Of a stretch of DNA of 64,000 nt, positions 1 to 7,543 are shown one piece after another; position 1 is the stretch's first letter; each line of letters starts with the position of its first letter. The translations under genes and the position numbers were made by a program. This DNA comes from Propionibacteriaceae bacterium (lineage in GTDB: Bacteria; Actinomycetota; Actinomycetes; Propionibacteriales; Propionibacteriaceae). The notes under the pieces are model-generated. The model did no database searches. It saw only the letters and a list, made by a program, of their open reading frames with translations, and was not told the origin of the DNA. Location of the stretch: NCBI GenBank assembly GCA_016717345.1, contig JADKFR010000003.1, positions 1 to 64,000 on the forward strand, written 5' to 3'.

Positions 1-190
1 TCACCGCGAAGAATCCCCTGAGAGCTTCAGGACCCATGCGTCCCGATCGGCCCTCGGTTGGGCTTAGGGAGGGCACAACGGCCACGCTCGCCGACGGCTT
101 GATCCTCAGGCAGACCTCACGAGGAGTCTCGAAGTCGGAGGTGGGCCTGTTGGGAAAGGCCTCGCCCACGAACGCAGAGAAGGAGATCCA

Positions 191-388
191 ATGACTACCA
201 GCGCTGTGACCTCGCAGTGGCTCACCCTCGCCCAGGCCGCGCAGACCCTCGGCGTCTGCACCAGGACGATCCGGCGCCGGATCTCGACCGGCGACCTGCC
301 CGCCTACAAGATCGGCCGCAAAGCCATCCGGATCAAGGTCGCCGACCTCGACCGCATCTCTCGCCGAATCCCGTCGGCCCGATCCTGA
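191..388 (+). CDS. Excisionase-like helix-turn-helix DNA-binding protein
   Basis: A 65-residue protein consisting almost entirely of one winged-helix/HTH unit of the excisionase (MerR-like, 'helix-turn-helix domain' HTH_17) type. The pattern WLTLAQAAQTLGVCTRTIRRR at about residues 10-30 is followed by a basic wing, LPAYKIGRKAIRIK. Such proteins bind DNA as recombination directionality factors or as small regulators. The start is supported by an AAGGAG ribosome site about 7 bases upstream of the ATG. No integrase or other phage gene is visible in the window. The gene lies about 1.1 kb from tRNA-Pro and next to a decayed toxin-antitoxin pair, so it probably belongs to a small integrated-element remnant. 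The family call is good; the biological role is unknown. Confidence 0.75.
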   Translation: MTTSAVTSQWLTLAQAAQTLGVCTRTIRRRISTGDLPAYKIGRKAIRIKVADLDRISRRIPSARS

Positions 389-473
389 AGCAGTGGTGCC
401 CAACAACGGGAGAATGACCGCTGAGGAGCGCCCCGCATGATCGCTCTTGTGCGATCATGCCGAGCATGCGATC

Positions 474-805
474 ATGACCAGGGCTGAGCGCGAGTTGCAC
501 GACGAGATCACGGCCTGGCTCGACACCCTCGCACCGGAAGAGTGGGAACGGGTCGTGGTGGTCGTTGACCGACTCGCACAGTGGGCCTCGACCGCGCGAT
601 TGCCGCCTCGCGCAGCCCTCGGGCGAGGACCCGACGAGTTGTGATTCACCCTCGGCCACACGGCCCGGCGGGATCACCTAGAGGTTCACCAAGGACGGCC
701 GGATCATCCGGGCTCACGACCTTCCGCAAGCAACGCAACAACGAGCGCAACGAGATCGTCCGCGCACGACGCGCAGCCGCCGTGTGCGCGATCACGTTCC
801 CGTGA
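474..805 (+). pseudogene. Decayed RelE/HigB-like (Gp49-type) toxin
   Basis: The frame opening at the ATG at 474 reads MTRAERELHDEITAWLDTL and continues through a VVVVVDRLA helix, typical of phage-derived Gp49-like/HigB toxins of the RelE superfamily. It stops at a TGA at 642-644. The homologous sequence continues beyond it: FTLGHTARR in the same frame, then RFTKDGRII one base over, then LTTFRKQRNNERNEIVRARR in the third frame, ending at the TGA at 803-805. Two single-base insertions plus TGA and TAG stops therefore interrupt an original gene of about 109 codons. The last stop overlaps the ATG of the antitoxin remnant, the normal toxin-then-antitoxin order for HigBA-like pairs. The gene must be inactive as a full toxin. 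Confidence 0.7.
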
Positions 806-1137
806 TGGAAGGCGACATGGGCAACTACTCCCGGTGGGACGACGCGAAGAAGACGCGCGCGTCGCCGACGAACGCCGGACTGAGATTGAGCAGGACCTCG
901 CCCTCGGCCAACTCATCTACGACCTGCGCACCGAGGCCGGCCCTCAGCCAGCGTGAACTCGCCGCACGAATGGGGACGACGCAGTCAGTCATCTCCCGCC
1001 TTGAGGAAGGCGGCGGTGCCAGAAAACCCCGCACGACCTCGCCCGGGGCGCGGCCGCGGCCCCCGGACGCCACCTTGTGGCGCCCTTCCCCGCGGGTGCC
1101 AACCGATCTGAACGGCCAAGGGGCGCCCGTCGCCTAG
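805..1137 (+). pseudogene. Decayed XRE-family antitoxin partner
   Basis: The ATG at 805 overlaps the stop of the toxin remnant (TGATG). The reading frame gives MEGDMGNYSRWDDAKKTR, then the sequence shifts frame to RVADERRTEIEQDLALGQL and IYDLRTEAG. It shifts back to LSQRELAARMGTTQSVISRL, a clear XRE helix-turn-helix, and shifts again near 1020-1040 to a DLARGAAAAPGRHLV segment. At least three frame changes are needed to follow the family pattern. One long frame stays formally open across the region, but its sequence outside the HTH is out-of-register translation. It is best read as a pseudogene of the HigA-like antitoxin that once paired with the upstream toxin. Confidence 0.65.
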
Positions 1138-1460
1138 CCGAAACCACTGCGACCTAGCCCTGCGCCGCCGCGCCGCGTATCAGGTGACCAGTACGAAGAA
1201 CGCTGAAGCCGGGCATCCCCTGACGCGGTCCGCCGGGGCCCACCTCGCGGCGCGCGACCGCGTTGTTCACCTTGCATCATGCGTCGACCCCTGTCCTCCC
1301 CGAGCATTCAAAGGCCCGAAAAAAAGACACGGCCCCACGGGCTTGGAACGGCCGTCAAAAAGCGGGCGATCAGGGACTCAACCCGGATTGCTAGGCATGC
1401 ACGGGGGATGGATTCCGTGAGATTCCGTCTCAATCAGCCTCTGACAAGGCCTTATACACG
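1138..1460. other. Non-coding stretch next to tRNA-Pro
   Basis: No open frame here has coding character or a recognisable product. A segment at about 1362-1386 has, on the minus strand, partial resemblance to the T-arm and acceptor end of the neighbouring tRNA-Pro. It could be a degenerate attachment-site duplicate, but the match is imperfect. Confidence 0.35.
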
Positions 1461-1534
<74 letters not shown>

Positions 1535-1634
1535 TTCTTCAGTTGTCCGAGCCAGCGGCCCGGCTCGAAACTGTACTACGAATCAAAGGGTGCTCGCGCA
1601 CACCAGAGCCCAGGTGGGCGACCGAGCAAGGGCA

Positions 1635-1640
1635 TAGCGT
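1635..1640 (+). promoter_or_regulatory. Leaderless -10 box for the CoA-binding protein gene
   Basis: TAGCGT fits the actinobacterial TANNNT -10 pattern. It ends six bases before the ATG at 1647, so transcription should begin at or next to the start codon. No convincing -35 hexamer was seen. Confidence 0.5.
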
Positions 1641-1646
1641 GATGTC

Positions 1647-2123
1647 ATGGTCAAAATCGCCGAAGCCGCCCGCGACTTCCTTGGTTGCCAGCGCATCGCC
1701 GTGACCGGGGTCTCCCGTTCCCCCTCCAATCACGGCGCCAATGTCGTCCACGACCGACTCCTGGAGCGCGGCTACGACGTCGTTGCGGTGAATCCGAACG
1801 CCACCGAGATTGGCGGCCGTCCCACCTACCCGAGCCTGTCGGCCATCCCGGGAGGCGTGGACGCCGTGGTCATCGCGACAGCTTCCTCCCGGGCCCTCGA
1901 CACGATGAAGGAGGCCGTTGACCTGGGCATCACCCGGGTCTGGATGCATCGTTCGATCGACGCCGGTAGCGTCTCGAACGACGCGACCAGCTATGGACGC
2001 CAGCACGGGGTGCTGGTCATCGACGGCGGCTGTCCCCTGATGTTCGACCCGGTCAGCGACGGCGGGCACAAAGTCATGTGCCGCCTGCTCACGCTGTTCG
2101 GGAAGGTGCCCCGTTCCGTTTGA
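1647..2123 (+). CDS. CoA-binding domain protein (YccU-like)
   Basis: A 158-residue single-domain protein of the CoA_binding (Rossmann-like, succinyl-CoA synthetase alpha N-domain) family. Near residues 17-30 it has IAVTGVSRSPSNHGANVV, the nucleotide-binding loop. It then has VVAVNPNA and the VDAVVIATAS strand, and an IDGGCPLMFDP segment near the C-terminus, typical of YccU/YneT proteins. These bind CoA, but their physiological role is not settled. It stands alone on the plus strand, appears to be transcribed without a leader, and its 3' end overlaps the end of glcB on the opposite strand by 35 bases. Confidence 0.85.
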   Translation: MVKIAEAARDFLGCQRIAVTGVSRSPSNHGANVVHDRLLERGYDVVAVNPNATEIGGRPTYPSLSAIPGGVDAVVIATASSRALDTMKEAVDLGITRVWMHRSIDAGSVSNDATSYGRQHGVLVIDGGCPLMFDPVSDGGHKVMCRLLTLFGKVPRSV

Positions 2124-4233
2124 CGGCCTGGCGGTGCCGAGTCAGCACCCGCTCGGTGTAGCCGTTCGGCTCCGTCCGCCCGGTGAACACCAGGTCGAGG
2201 GCCGCCTGGAAGGGTTCGCTGGCGCTCAGGTCGGTGGCCATCGGACGGTAGCCCGGTTCGCCCGCGTTCTGCTGGTCAACCAGCACCGCCATCTCCGCGA
2301 ACACCGCCCGGATCCGGGCCTCGTCCACGAGCCCGTGACGCAGCCAGTTGGCGATGAGTTGGCTGGAGATCCGCAGGGTGGCGCGATCCTCCATGAGGCC
2401 AACACCTTCGAGGTCAGGCACCGTGGAGCACCCGATTCCCAGGCCCACCCAGCGCACCACATAGCCGAGAATCGACTGCGCATTCGTGCGCAGTTCGTGG
2501 TCGACCTGTTCGGCGGTGAGCGGCTCCCGTAACACCGGCACCTCCAGCAGCTTGCGCCGGTCGGTCGTCCGCCCGGCCAGCGACTCCTGGCGTTCGGCGA
2601 CGTTCACGCGCAGGTAGTGCAGGGCGTGCAGGGTGGCCGCGGTCGGCGACGGAACCCAGGCGCAGTTCGCTCCCGCGAGCGGGTGGGCGATCTTCTGGGC
2701 CACCATCTCTGCCATGGCAGCGGGCTTGGCCCACATACCCTTGCCGATCTGGGCCTGGCCGCGGAAGCCGGCGGCGAGGGCGACATCGACGTTGCGGTCC
2801 TCGTAGGCGTTGAGCCAGACCGTCGACTTCATGTCGTTCTTGCGCACCAACGGACCGGCTTCGAAGTCTGAGTGAATCTCGTCCCCGGTGCGATCGAGGA
2901 AGCCGGTGTTGATAAAGATCACCCGGTCACTGGCGGCGGCGATACACGCTTCGAGGTTGAGCGACGTGCGCTTCTCCTCGTCCATGATCCCGACCTTGAG
3001 GGTGGTCGGTGGCAGCCCCAGGGCCCGTTCGACGGCGCCGAAGATCTCGACCGTCAGGGCCACCTCGGCGGGCCCGTGCTGCTTGGGCTTGACGAGGTAG
3101 ACGCTTCCGGCCCGCGAATTCGTGAAGCGGCCGAGCCGACGCAGGTCGTGCAACGAGGCGGTCGCGCACACGAGGGCGTCCAACAAACCCTCGGCCACTG
3201 GCTCCCCCGCAGCGGTGCGGACGGCGTCGGTGGTCATGTGATGCCCGACCGTGCGGGCCAGCAACAAGGAGCGTCCCGCCAGCACCAGCGGACTTCCGTC
3301 CGCGGCGGTGTAATGGCGGTCGGGGTGAAGCTTCCGGAAGACCTGACGGCCACCCTTGTCGAAGCTGGCGGTCAAGGCTCCGGTGAGCAGCCCGAGCCAC
3401 GTGCGGTAGGCCAGCGCCTTGTCCTCGCCGTCGACCGTGGCGACTGAATCCTCGAGGTCGACGATGGTGGTGACCGCGGCCTCCAGCATCACGTCCGCCA
3501 CGCCGGCGTGGTGGCCGCGTCCGACCGGGTGGGTGGGGTCGATCACCAGCTCCACGTGCAGCCCATGCCTGCGAAGCAGCACTCCCCCCGCCCTCGACCC
3601 GGCGAAGTGGACGGGGTCTGCCAGCCCGACGAGCCCGGTGGCAGTCTCTGCCAGCAGGGTGCCGGCGTCGATCTGGTAGGCGACGACGTCGGCGTGGCTG
3701 CCGCGGGCAAGGGGGAACAGCTCGTCGAGGAGCCGGTCGGCCTCGGCGATCACCTGGGCGCCGCGTGCCTGGTCGTAGCCAGGCGCCAGGGTGTGAGCGA
3801 GGGGCAGCGCGTCCGTCCCATAGAGCGCATCGAACAGCGAACCCCAACGGGCGTTGGCGGCGTTCAGCGCGTACCGCGGCACGGTGGCCGGGACCACCAG
3901 CTGCGCTCCGGCGATCCGCGAGATCTCGGGGTCAACGCGCGTCACGTGGACTGACACCTCGGGGGGTTCCACCAGGTAACCGATCCGGGCCAAGAACGCT
4001 TCGTACTCGGACGGGTCGGACGCGCCGCGGTCACGATGCCAAGCGTCGAGCGCGGCCTGGAACTCATCCCGACTGGTCAGCGCGGCGGCGATCGGAGCGG
4101 CGAACTCCTCCTGCAGGGCCACGAGAATTTCCCAGAATCCCTCCTGTGTCAGGTCCAGGCCCGGAAGCAACTCGTTCTCGACGAAGTCCCTCAGGGCGTC
4201 ATCGACCCGGAGTCCGGCAGTGCTGCGCGACAT
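2089..4233 (-). CDS. glcB: Malate synthase G
   Basis: A 714-residue enzyme of the expected length for malate synthase G, which condenses glyoxylate and acetyl-CoA to malate in the glyoxylate bypass. Recognisable blocks are the N-terminal AceB-like domain, VDLEDSVATVDGEDK, LVKPKQHGPAEV, the TIM-barrel segment LPPTTLKVGIMDEEKRTS, and the C-terminal IGCSTVPDLEGVGLMEDRA. The ATG at 4233 follows GGGAGGG at a good distance. It is the last gene of the metH-to-glcB run, 25 bases after der. Isocitrate lyase is not in this window. The C-terminal codons overlap a convergent gene. Confidence 0.95.
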   Translation of the reverse strand: MSRSTAGLRVDDALRDFVENELLPGLDLTQEGFWEILVALQEEFAAPIAAALTSRDEFQAALDAWHRDRGASDPSEYEAFLARIGYLVEPPEVSVHVTRVDPEISRIAGAQLVVPATVPRYALNAANARWGSLFDALYGTDALPLAHTLAPGYDQARGAQVIAEADRLLDELFPLARGSHADVVAYQIDAGTLLAETATGLVGLADPVHFAGSRAGGVLLRRHGLHVELVIDPTHPVGRGHHAGVADVMLEAAVTTIVDLEDSVATVDGEDKALAYRTWLGLLTGALTASFDKGGRQVFRKLHPDRHYTAADGSPLVLAGRSLLLARTVGHHMTTDAVRTAAGEPVAEGLLDALVCATASLHDLRRLGRFTNSRAGSVYLVKPKQHGPAEVALTVEIFGAVERALGLPPTTLKVGIMDEEKRTSLNLEACIAAASDRVIFINTGFLDRTGDEIHSDFEAGPLVRKNDMKSTVWLNAYEDRNVDVALAAGFRGQAQIGKGMWAKPAAMAEMVAQKIAHPLAGANCAWVPSPTAATLHALHYLRVNVAERQESLAGRTTDRRKLLEVPVLREPLTAEQVDHELRTNAQSILGYVVRWVGLGIGCSTVPDLEGVGLMEDRATLRISSQLIANWLRHGLVDEARIRAVFAEMAVLVDQQNAGEPGYRPMATDLSASEPFQAALDLVFTGRTEPNGYTERVLTRHRQAVKRNGAPSRTA

Positions 4234-4258
4234 CGTTGTCCCTCCCTCGTGCCTTCTG

Positions 4259-5587
4259 TCAGCGATTCTTGCGCTTTTCGCGGGCCCGCACCTCGACCTG
4301 GACAGGCGAGCCGCGGAACCCGAAATCCTCCCGCAACCGGCGCTCGACGAACCGGACGTACTGCGGGTCGAACTGGCCGGACGTGAACAGCGCGAAGGTC
4401 GGCGGGCAGTTGTGGGCCTGCGTCCCGAACAGGATGCGCGGCTGCTTGCCGCTGCGGACCGGGTGCGGATGAGCCGCCGCCAGACGTCCGAGGAAGGCGT
4501 TGAGCTTGCCGGTCGAGACGCGGGTCTCCCAGCCGGCCAGCGCCTCTTCGATGGCCACCGAGAGCCGGTCGACGTTGCGTCCGGTCAGCGCGGAGATGTT
4601 GACACTCGGCGCCCAGCCGAAGGCGCGGATGTCCTGCTCGACTTCCCGGGCCAGATAGCGACGACGCTCCTCATCGGTGAGGTCCCACTTGTTGTAGGCG
4701 ATCACCAACGCCCGTCCGGCCTCCTCCACCATGGTCAGCACCCGCAGGTCCTGATCGCTGATCGTCTCGGAAGCGTCGAGCACCACGATGCACACCTCGG
4801 CGCGCTCGATGGCGCCCTGGGTCCGCAGGGACGCGTAGTACTCGTGCCCGGAGGCCTCTTTGACCCGCCGTCGAAGACCGGCGGTGTCGATGAAGCGGTA
4901 GAGCACGCCACCGACCTCGACCAACTCGTCCACGGGGTCGACCGTCGTGCCGGCGACGTTGTCCACCACGGCCCGCCGAGACCGCGCCAGCTTGTTCAGC
5001 AGCGACGACTTGCCGACGTTGGGACGGCCGATGATGGCGACCCGCCGGGGCCCGCCCGGCTCGACGTCCCCGGCCCGGGGTGCCTCCGGCAACACGGCCA
5101 GCAAGGCGTCGAGCAGGTCACCGGTGCCGCGGCCGTGCATCGCCGAGACCGGCCACGGCTCCCCCAGCCCCAGGTTCCACATGGTCGCCGCGTCCGCCTC
5201 CGCGCGGGCGTCGTCCACCTTGTTGGCTGCCAGGATCACCGGCTTGCGGCTGCGCCGCAGCACCTCGACCACGGCTTCGTCGATGTCCTGCGTGCCAACC
5301 GTGGCGTCCACGACGAAAAGCACGGCATCGGCGGCGGCGATCGCCAGCTCCGCCTGTTCGGCAATCTGGGCGGCCATGCCCTGAGCGTCGGGCGCCCAGC
5401 CGCCGGTGTCCACGATCACGAACTCGCGACCGTTCCACTCCGCGTCGTAGGACACACGGTCCCGGGTCACCCCGGGCAGGTCCTGGACGACGGCTTCGCG
5501 ACGTCCGATGATCCGGTTGACGAGCATCGACTTGCCGACGTTGGGACGCCCGACGACGGCGACGACGGGCTTGAGATCGTCGCTCAT
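4259..5587 (-). CDS. der: Ribosome biogenesis GTPase Der (EngA)
   Basis: A 442-residue double-GTPase that acts in assembly of the 50S ribosomal subunit. Both G1 loops are present, GRPNVGKS at residues 13-20 and again in the second domain, with TKx-type NKVD and NKWD specificity motifs. A KH-like C-terminal domain contains LFGTQAHNCPPTFALF. The start at 5587 (MSDDLKPVVAVV) is chosen because its ATG overlaps the TGA of cmk as ATGA. The frame is open 20 codons further upstream, but that part lies inside cmk. The cmk-der pair is a conserved neighbourhood. Confidence 0.95.
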   Translation of the reverse strand: MSDDLKPVVAVVGRPNVGKSMLVNRIIGRREAVVQDLPGVTRDRVSYDAEWNGREFVIVDTGGWAPDAQGMAAQIAEQAELAIAAADAVLFVVDATVGTQDIDEAVVEVLRRSRKPVILAANKVDDARAEADAATMWNLGLGEPWPVSAMHGRGTGDLLDALLAVLPEAPRAGDVEPGGPRRVAIIGRPNVGKSSLLNKLARSRRAVVDNVAGTTVDPVDELVEVGGVLYRFIDTAGLRRRVKEASGHEYYASLRTQGAIERAEVCIVVLDASETISDQDLRVLTMVEEAGRALVIAYNKWDLTDEERRRYLAREVEQDIRAFGWAPSVNISALTGRNVDRLSVAIEEALAGWETRVSTGKLNAFLGRLAAAHPHPVRSGKQPRILFGTQAHNCPPTFALFTSGQFDPQYVRFVERRLREDFGFRGSPVQVEVRAREKRKNR

Positions 5588-6246
5588 GCGGCTGCGACCA
5601 GGTCCAGCACGGTCTGGATGGTCTCCTCGAGCGTCAGGTACGTGCAATCCAGGTGGATCACCCCGTCCGCAGCGGTCGTGAAGTTGACCAGTCGGGAATC
5701 GTCGGCATCGCGGCGGAGGACCTGGTCGGCCAAGGCACCCGCTTCCACTGCCCCGCCGAGATCAAGGCGACGTCGCGCCATCCGGACCTCGGGATCGGCG
5801 GTGAGGAGCAGGCGCACGGTGGCGTCGGGCGCCACCACGGTGGTGATGTCGCGGCCCTCGGCCACGATGCCACGCGGCGCCGCGTCCATGATCGCCCGCT
5901 GTCGCGCCACCAGGTTGGCCCGGCAGGCAGCAAGGGTCGAGACCGCGCTCACCACGCTCGCCACCTCCTGGCTACGGATCCGCTCGGTGACATCGGCTCC
6001 GTTCACACTCACCCACTGGTCGTCCGGATCGGTGCTGATCGCAAGCTCAGCTTCGAGCGTCGCCCGGGTCACCCCCTCGGCGTCCGAGGGGTCCACCCCG
6101 GCGTCCAGGAAGGCGCAGGTGACCGCCCGGTACATGGCCCCGGTGTCCAGGTAGGACAGGCCGAGGCGCTGGGCGACCGCCCGCGAGGTGGTGGACTTGC
6201 CCGATCCGCTGGGCCCGTCGATAGCGATCACAAGACGTTCTGCCAT
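5584..6246 (-). CDS. cmk: Cytidylate kinase
   Basis: A 220-residue (d)CMP kinase that phosphorylates CMP and dCMP with ATP. The P-loop GPSGSGKSTTSRA lies at about residues 10-22, followed by LDTGAMYRAVT, which binds the acceptor nucleotide. GIVAEGRDITTVV and the late RRDADDSRL motif are also present. The start MAERLVIAIDG at 6246 is preferred over an upstream in-frame start because it matches the family N-terminus. It lies 14 bases after tyrA and overlaps der by four bases. Confidence 0.93.
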   Translation of the reverse strand: MAERLVIAIDGPSGSGKSTTSRAVAQRLGLSYLDTGAMYRAVTCAFLDAGVDPSDAEGVTRATLEAELAISTDPDDQWVSVNGADVTERIRSQEVASVVSAVSTLAACRANLVARQRAIMDAAPRGIVAEGRDITTVVAPDATVRLLLTADPEVRMARRRLDLGGAVEAGALADQVLRRDADDSRLVNFTTAADGVIHLDCTYLTLEETIQTVLDLVAAA

Positions 6247-6260
6247 GGAAATGGCTCCCT

Positions 6261-7343
6261 TCACAGCTGTGGTTCCCGGTCGCGCAGGGTCCACCCTGCG
6301 GCCGACATGGCGGCCTGCAGCGCAGGGACCCGATCAGGGGCCACCTGCACCGACAGGAAACCGATTTCTCGTTCCAGGTCATGGTCGATGGAGAGGTCTT
6401 CGATGTTGACCCCGGCCGTCTGGATGTCGGCGAACAGCCGGGCCAGGGCACCGGGAGCGTCGGGGATCTCGACCACGACGTTGGCGTAGTCCACCGGCGC
6501 CAGACCGTGCTTGCCCGGCAAGGAGCGGGTCCCCTCCCGGCCGCGCTCCAGCAGTTCGGCGACCCGAGCCGGGTCGTCCAGGGCCTCGGTGAGCCGGGCC
6601 AGATCGGCTTGCAGTTCCTCAAGCTCCACCCTGACGGCCGCCGCGTTCGCGAGCAGGATCTGGCGCCACAGCTGCGGATCCGAACCGGCGATCCGGGTGA
6701 CATCCCGGACGCCCTGTCCCGCGAGCCGCAGGTGTTCTGGCGGTAGCTCGGTGAGCCGACCCGCCATCAGGACCGAGACCAGATGGGGAACGTGGGAGAC
6801 CTGGGCGACGGCTTCGTCGTGGTGCGCGGCGCCCATCGTGACGCGACGGCCACCACAGAGCCGGGCGAGCTCCTGCACGTCGAGCACCGCGTGGGCCGCG
6901 GAGGTGTCGTGCGGGGTGATCACCCAGGTCCGGTCCACGAACAGGTCGGCGTTGGCCGTCAATGGGCCGACCCGCTGGGAGCCGGCCATCGGGTGCGAAC
7001 CGACGTAGCGGGCCAGGTCGGCCCCGCTGTGACGCAGCGCCGCGAGCACCGTCCCCTTCACCGACCCGACATCGGTGACGGTCGCGTTCGGGTAGGTCGC
7101 CAACGCCATGCCGATCACCTCCGCGAGGGCAGCCGGGGGGACGGCGACCACCACGAGCCGGATGGTCTGTGGATCCGGACGCGTCGTCGTGCCGGCCCCC
7201 CGGGAGGCGGCCACCCTGGCGTGACTGGACTTCACGTCGCTGAGGTGCACCGTGAGGCCGGCGCGGGTCAGGGCGCAGCCGACGGAGGCCCCCACCAGTC
7301 CGACCCCGATGACGAGAGCGGGTGACAGGTCGATGTCGATCAC
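6261..7343 (-). CDS. tyrA: Prephenate dehydrogenase with ACT domain
   Basis: A 360-residue enzyme that converts prephenate to 4-hydroxyphenylpyruvate in tyrosine synthesis. The Rossmann motif GVGLVG is at about residues 13-18. SHPMAGS near residue 117 supplies the conserved catalytic-region histidine. A helical dehydrogenase domain (HHDEAVAQVSHVPHL) follows. A C-terminal ACT domain starts near residue 285 (VVVEIPDAPGALARLF), suggesting feedback control by tyrosine. Its ATG overlaps the stop of pup (ATGA), so it is probably translated together with Pup. tyrA followed by cmk and der is a common bacterial order. Confidence 0.95.
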   Translation of the reverse strand: MIDIDLSPALVIGVGLVGASVGCALTRAGLTVHLSDVKSSHARVAASRGAGTTTRPDPQTIRLVVVAVPPAALAEVIGMALATYPNATVTDVGSVKGTVLAALRHSGADLARYVGSHPMAGSQRVGPLTANADLFVDRTWVITPHDTSAAHAVLDVQELARLCGGRRVTMGAAHHDEAVAQVSHVPHLVSVLMAGRLTELPPEHLRLAGQGVRDVTRIAGSDPQLWRQILLANAAAVRVELEELQADLARLTEALDDPARVAELLERGREGTRSLPGKHGLAPVDYANVVVEIPDAPGALARLFADIQTAGVNIEDLSIDHDLEREIGFLSVQVAPDRVPALQAAMSAAGWTLRDREPQL

Positions 7344-7543
7344 TGCCCGCCCTTCTGCACGAAGGAACGCACGTATTCCTCCGCGTCGGATTCGAGGACG
7401 GCGTCGATGTCGTCGAGGATCGCGTCGTAGGCCTGCCCGGCCGCAACCCCCCGGGCGGTGAGGCCGCCTGTCGCTGGGGTCAGGTCGATCGCCGACTCGC
7501 GTCGCTGGGGAGCGGGTTGCCCGCGCTGCACCCGGTTGGCCAT
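7340..7543 (-). CDS. pup: Prokaryotic ubiquitin-like protein Pup
   Basis: A 67-residue, largely unstructured protein tag. The C-terminal half, LDDIDAVLESDAEEYVRSFV followed by QKGGQ, matches the helical ARC-binding region and conserved C-terminus of Pup. It ends in glutamine, so it needs deamidation to glutamate by Dop before it can be ligated to target lysines. The N-terminus is rich in Arg, Gln, Pro and Ala. The start at 7543 is supported by AAGGAGG seven bases upstream, which lies inside the dop reading frame. dop overlaps the first 64 bases of pup in another frame, and the pup stop overlaps the tyrA start. No proteasome genes follow. Confidence 0.95.
   Translation of the reverse strand: MANRVQRGQPAPQRRESAIDLTPATGGLTARGVAAGQAYDAILDDIDAVLESDAEEYVRSFVQKGGQ

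Noticed and set aside
4220..6154. A 644-codon plus-strand open frame across der and cmk
   Set aside because: It is antisense to two conserved enzymes, crosses their boundary, and its product has no recognisable domain.
6261..7340. Proteasome genes prcB/prcA downstream of pup
   Set aside because: The gene there is clearly prephenate dehydrogenase (Rossmann and ACT domains). No Ntn-hydrolase proteasome subunit occurs in the window.
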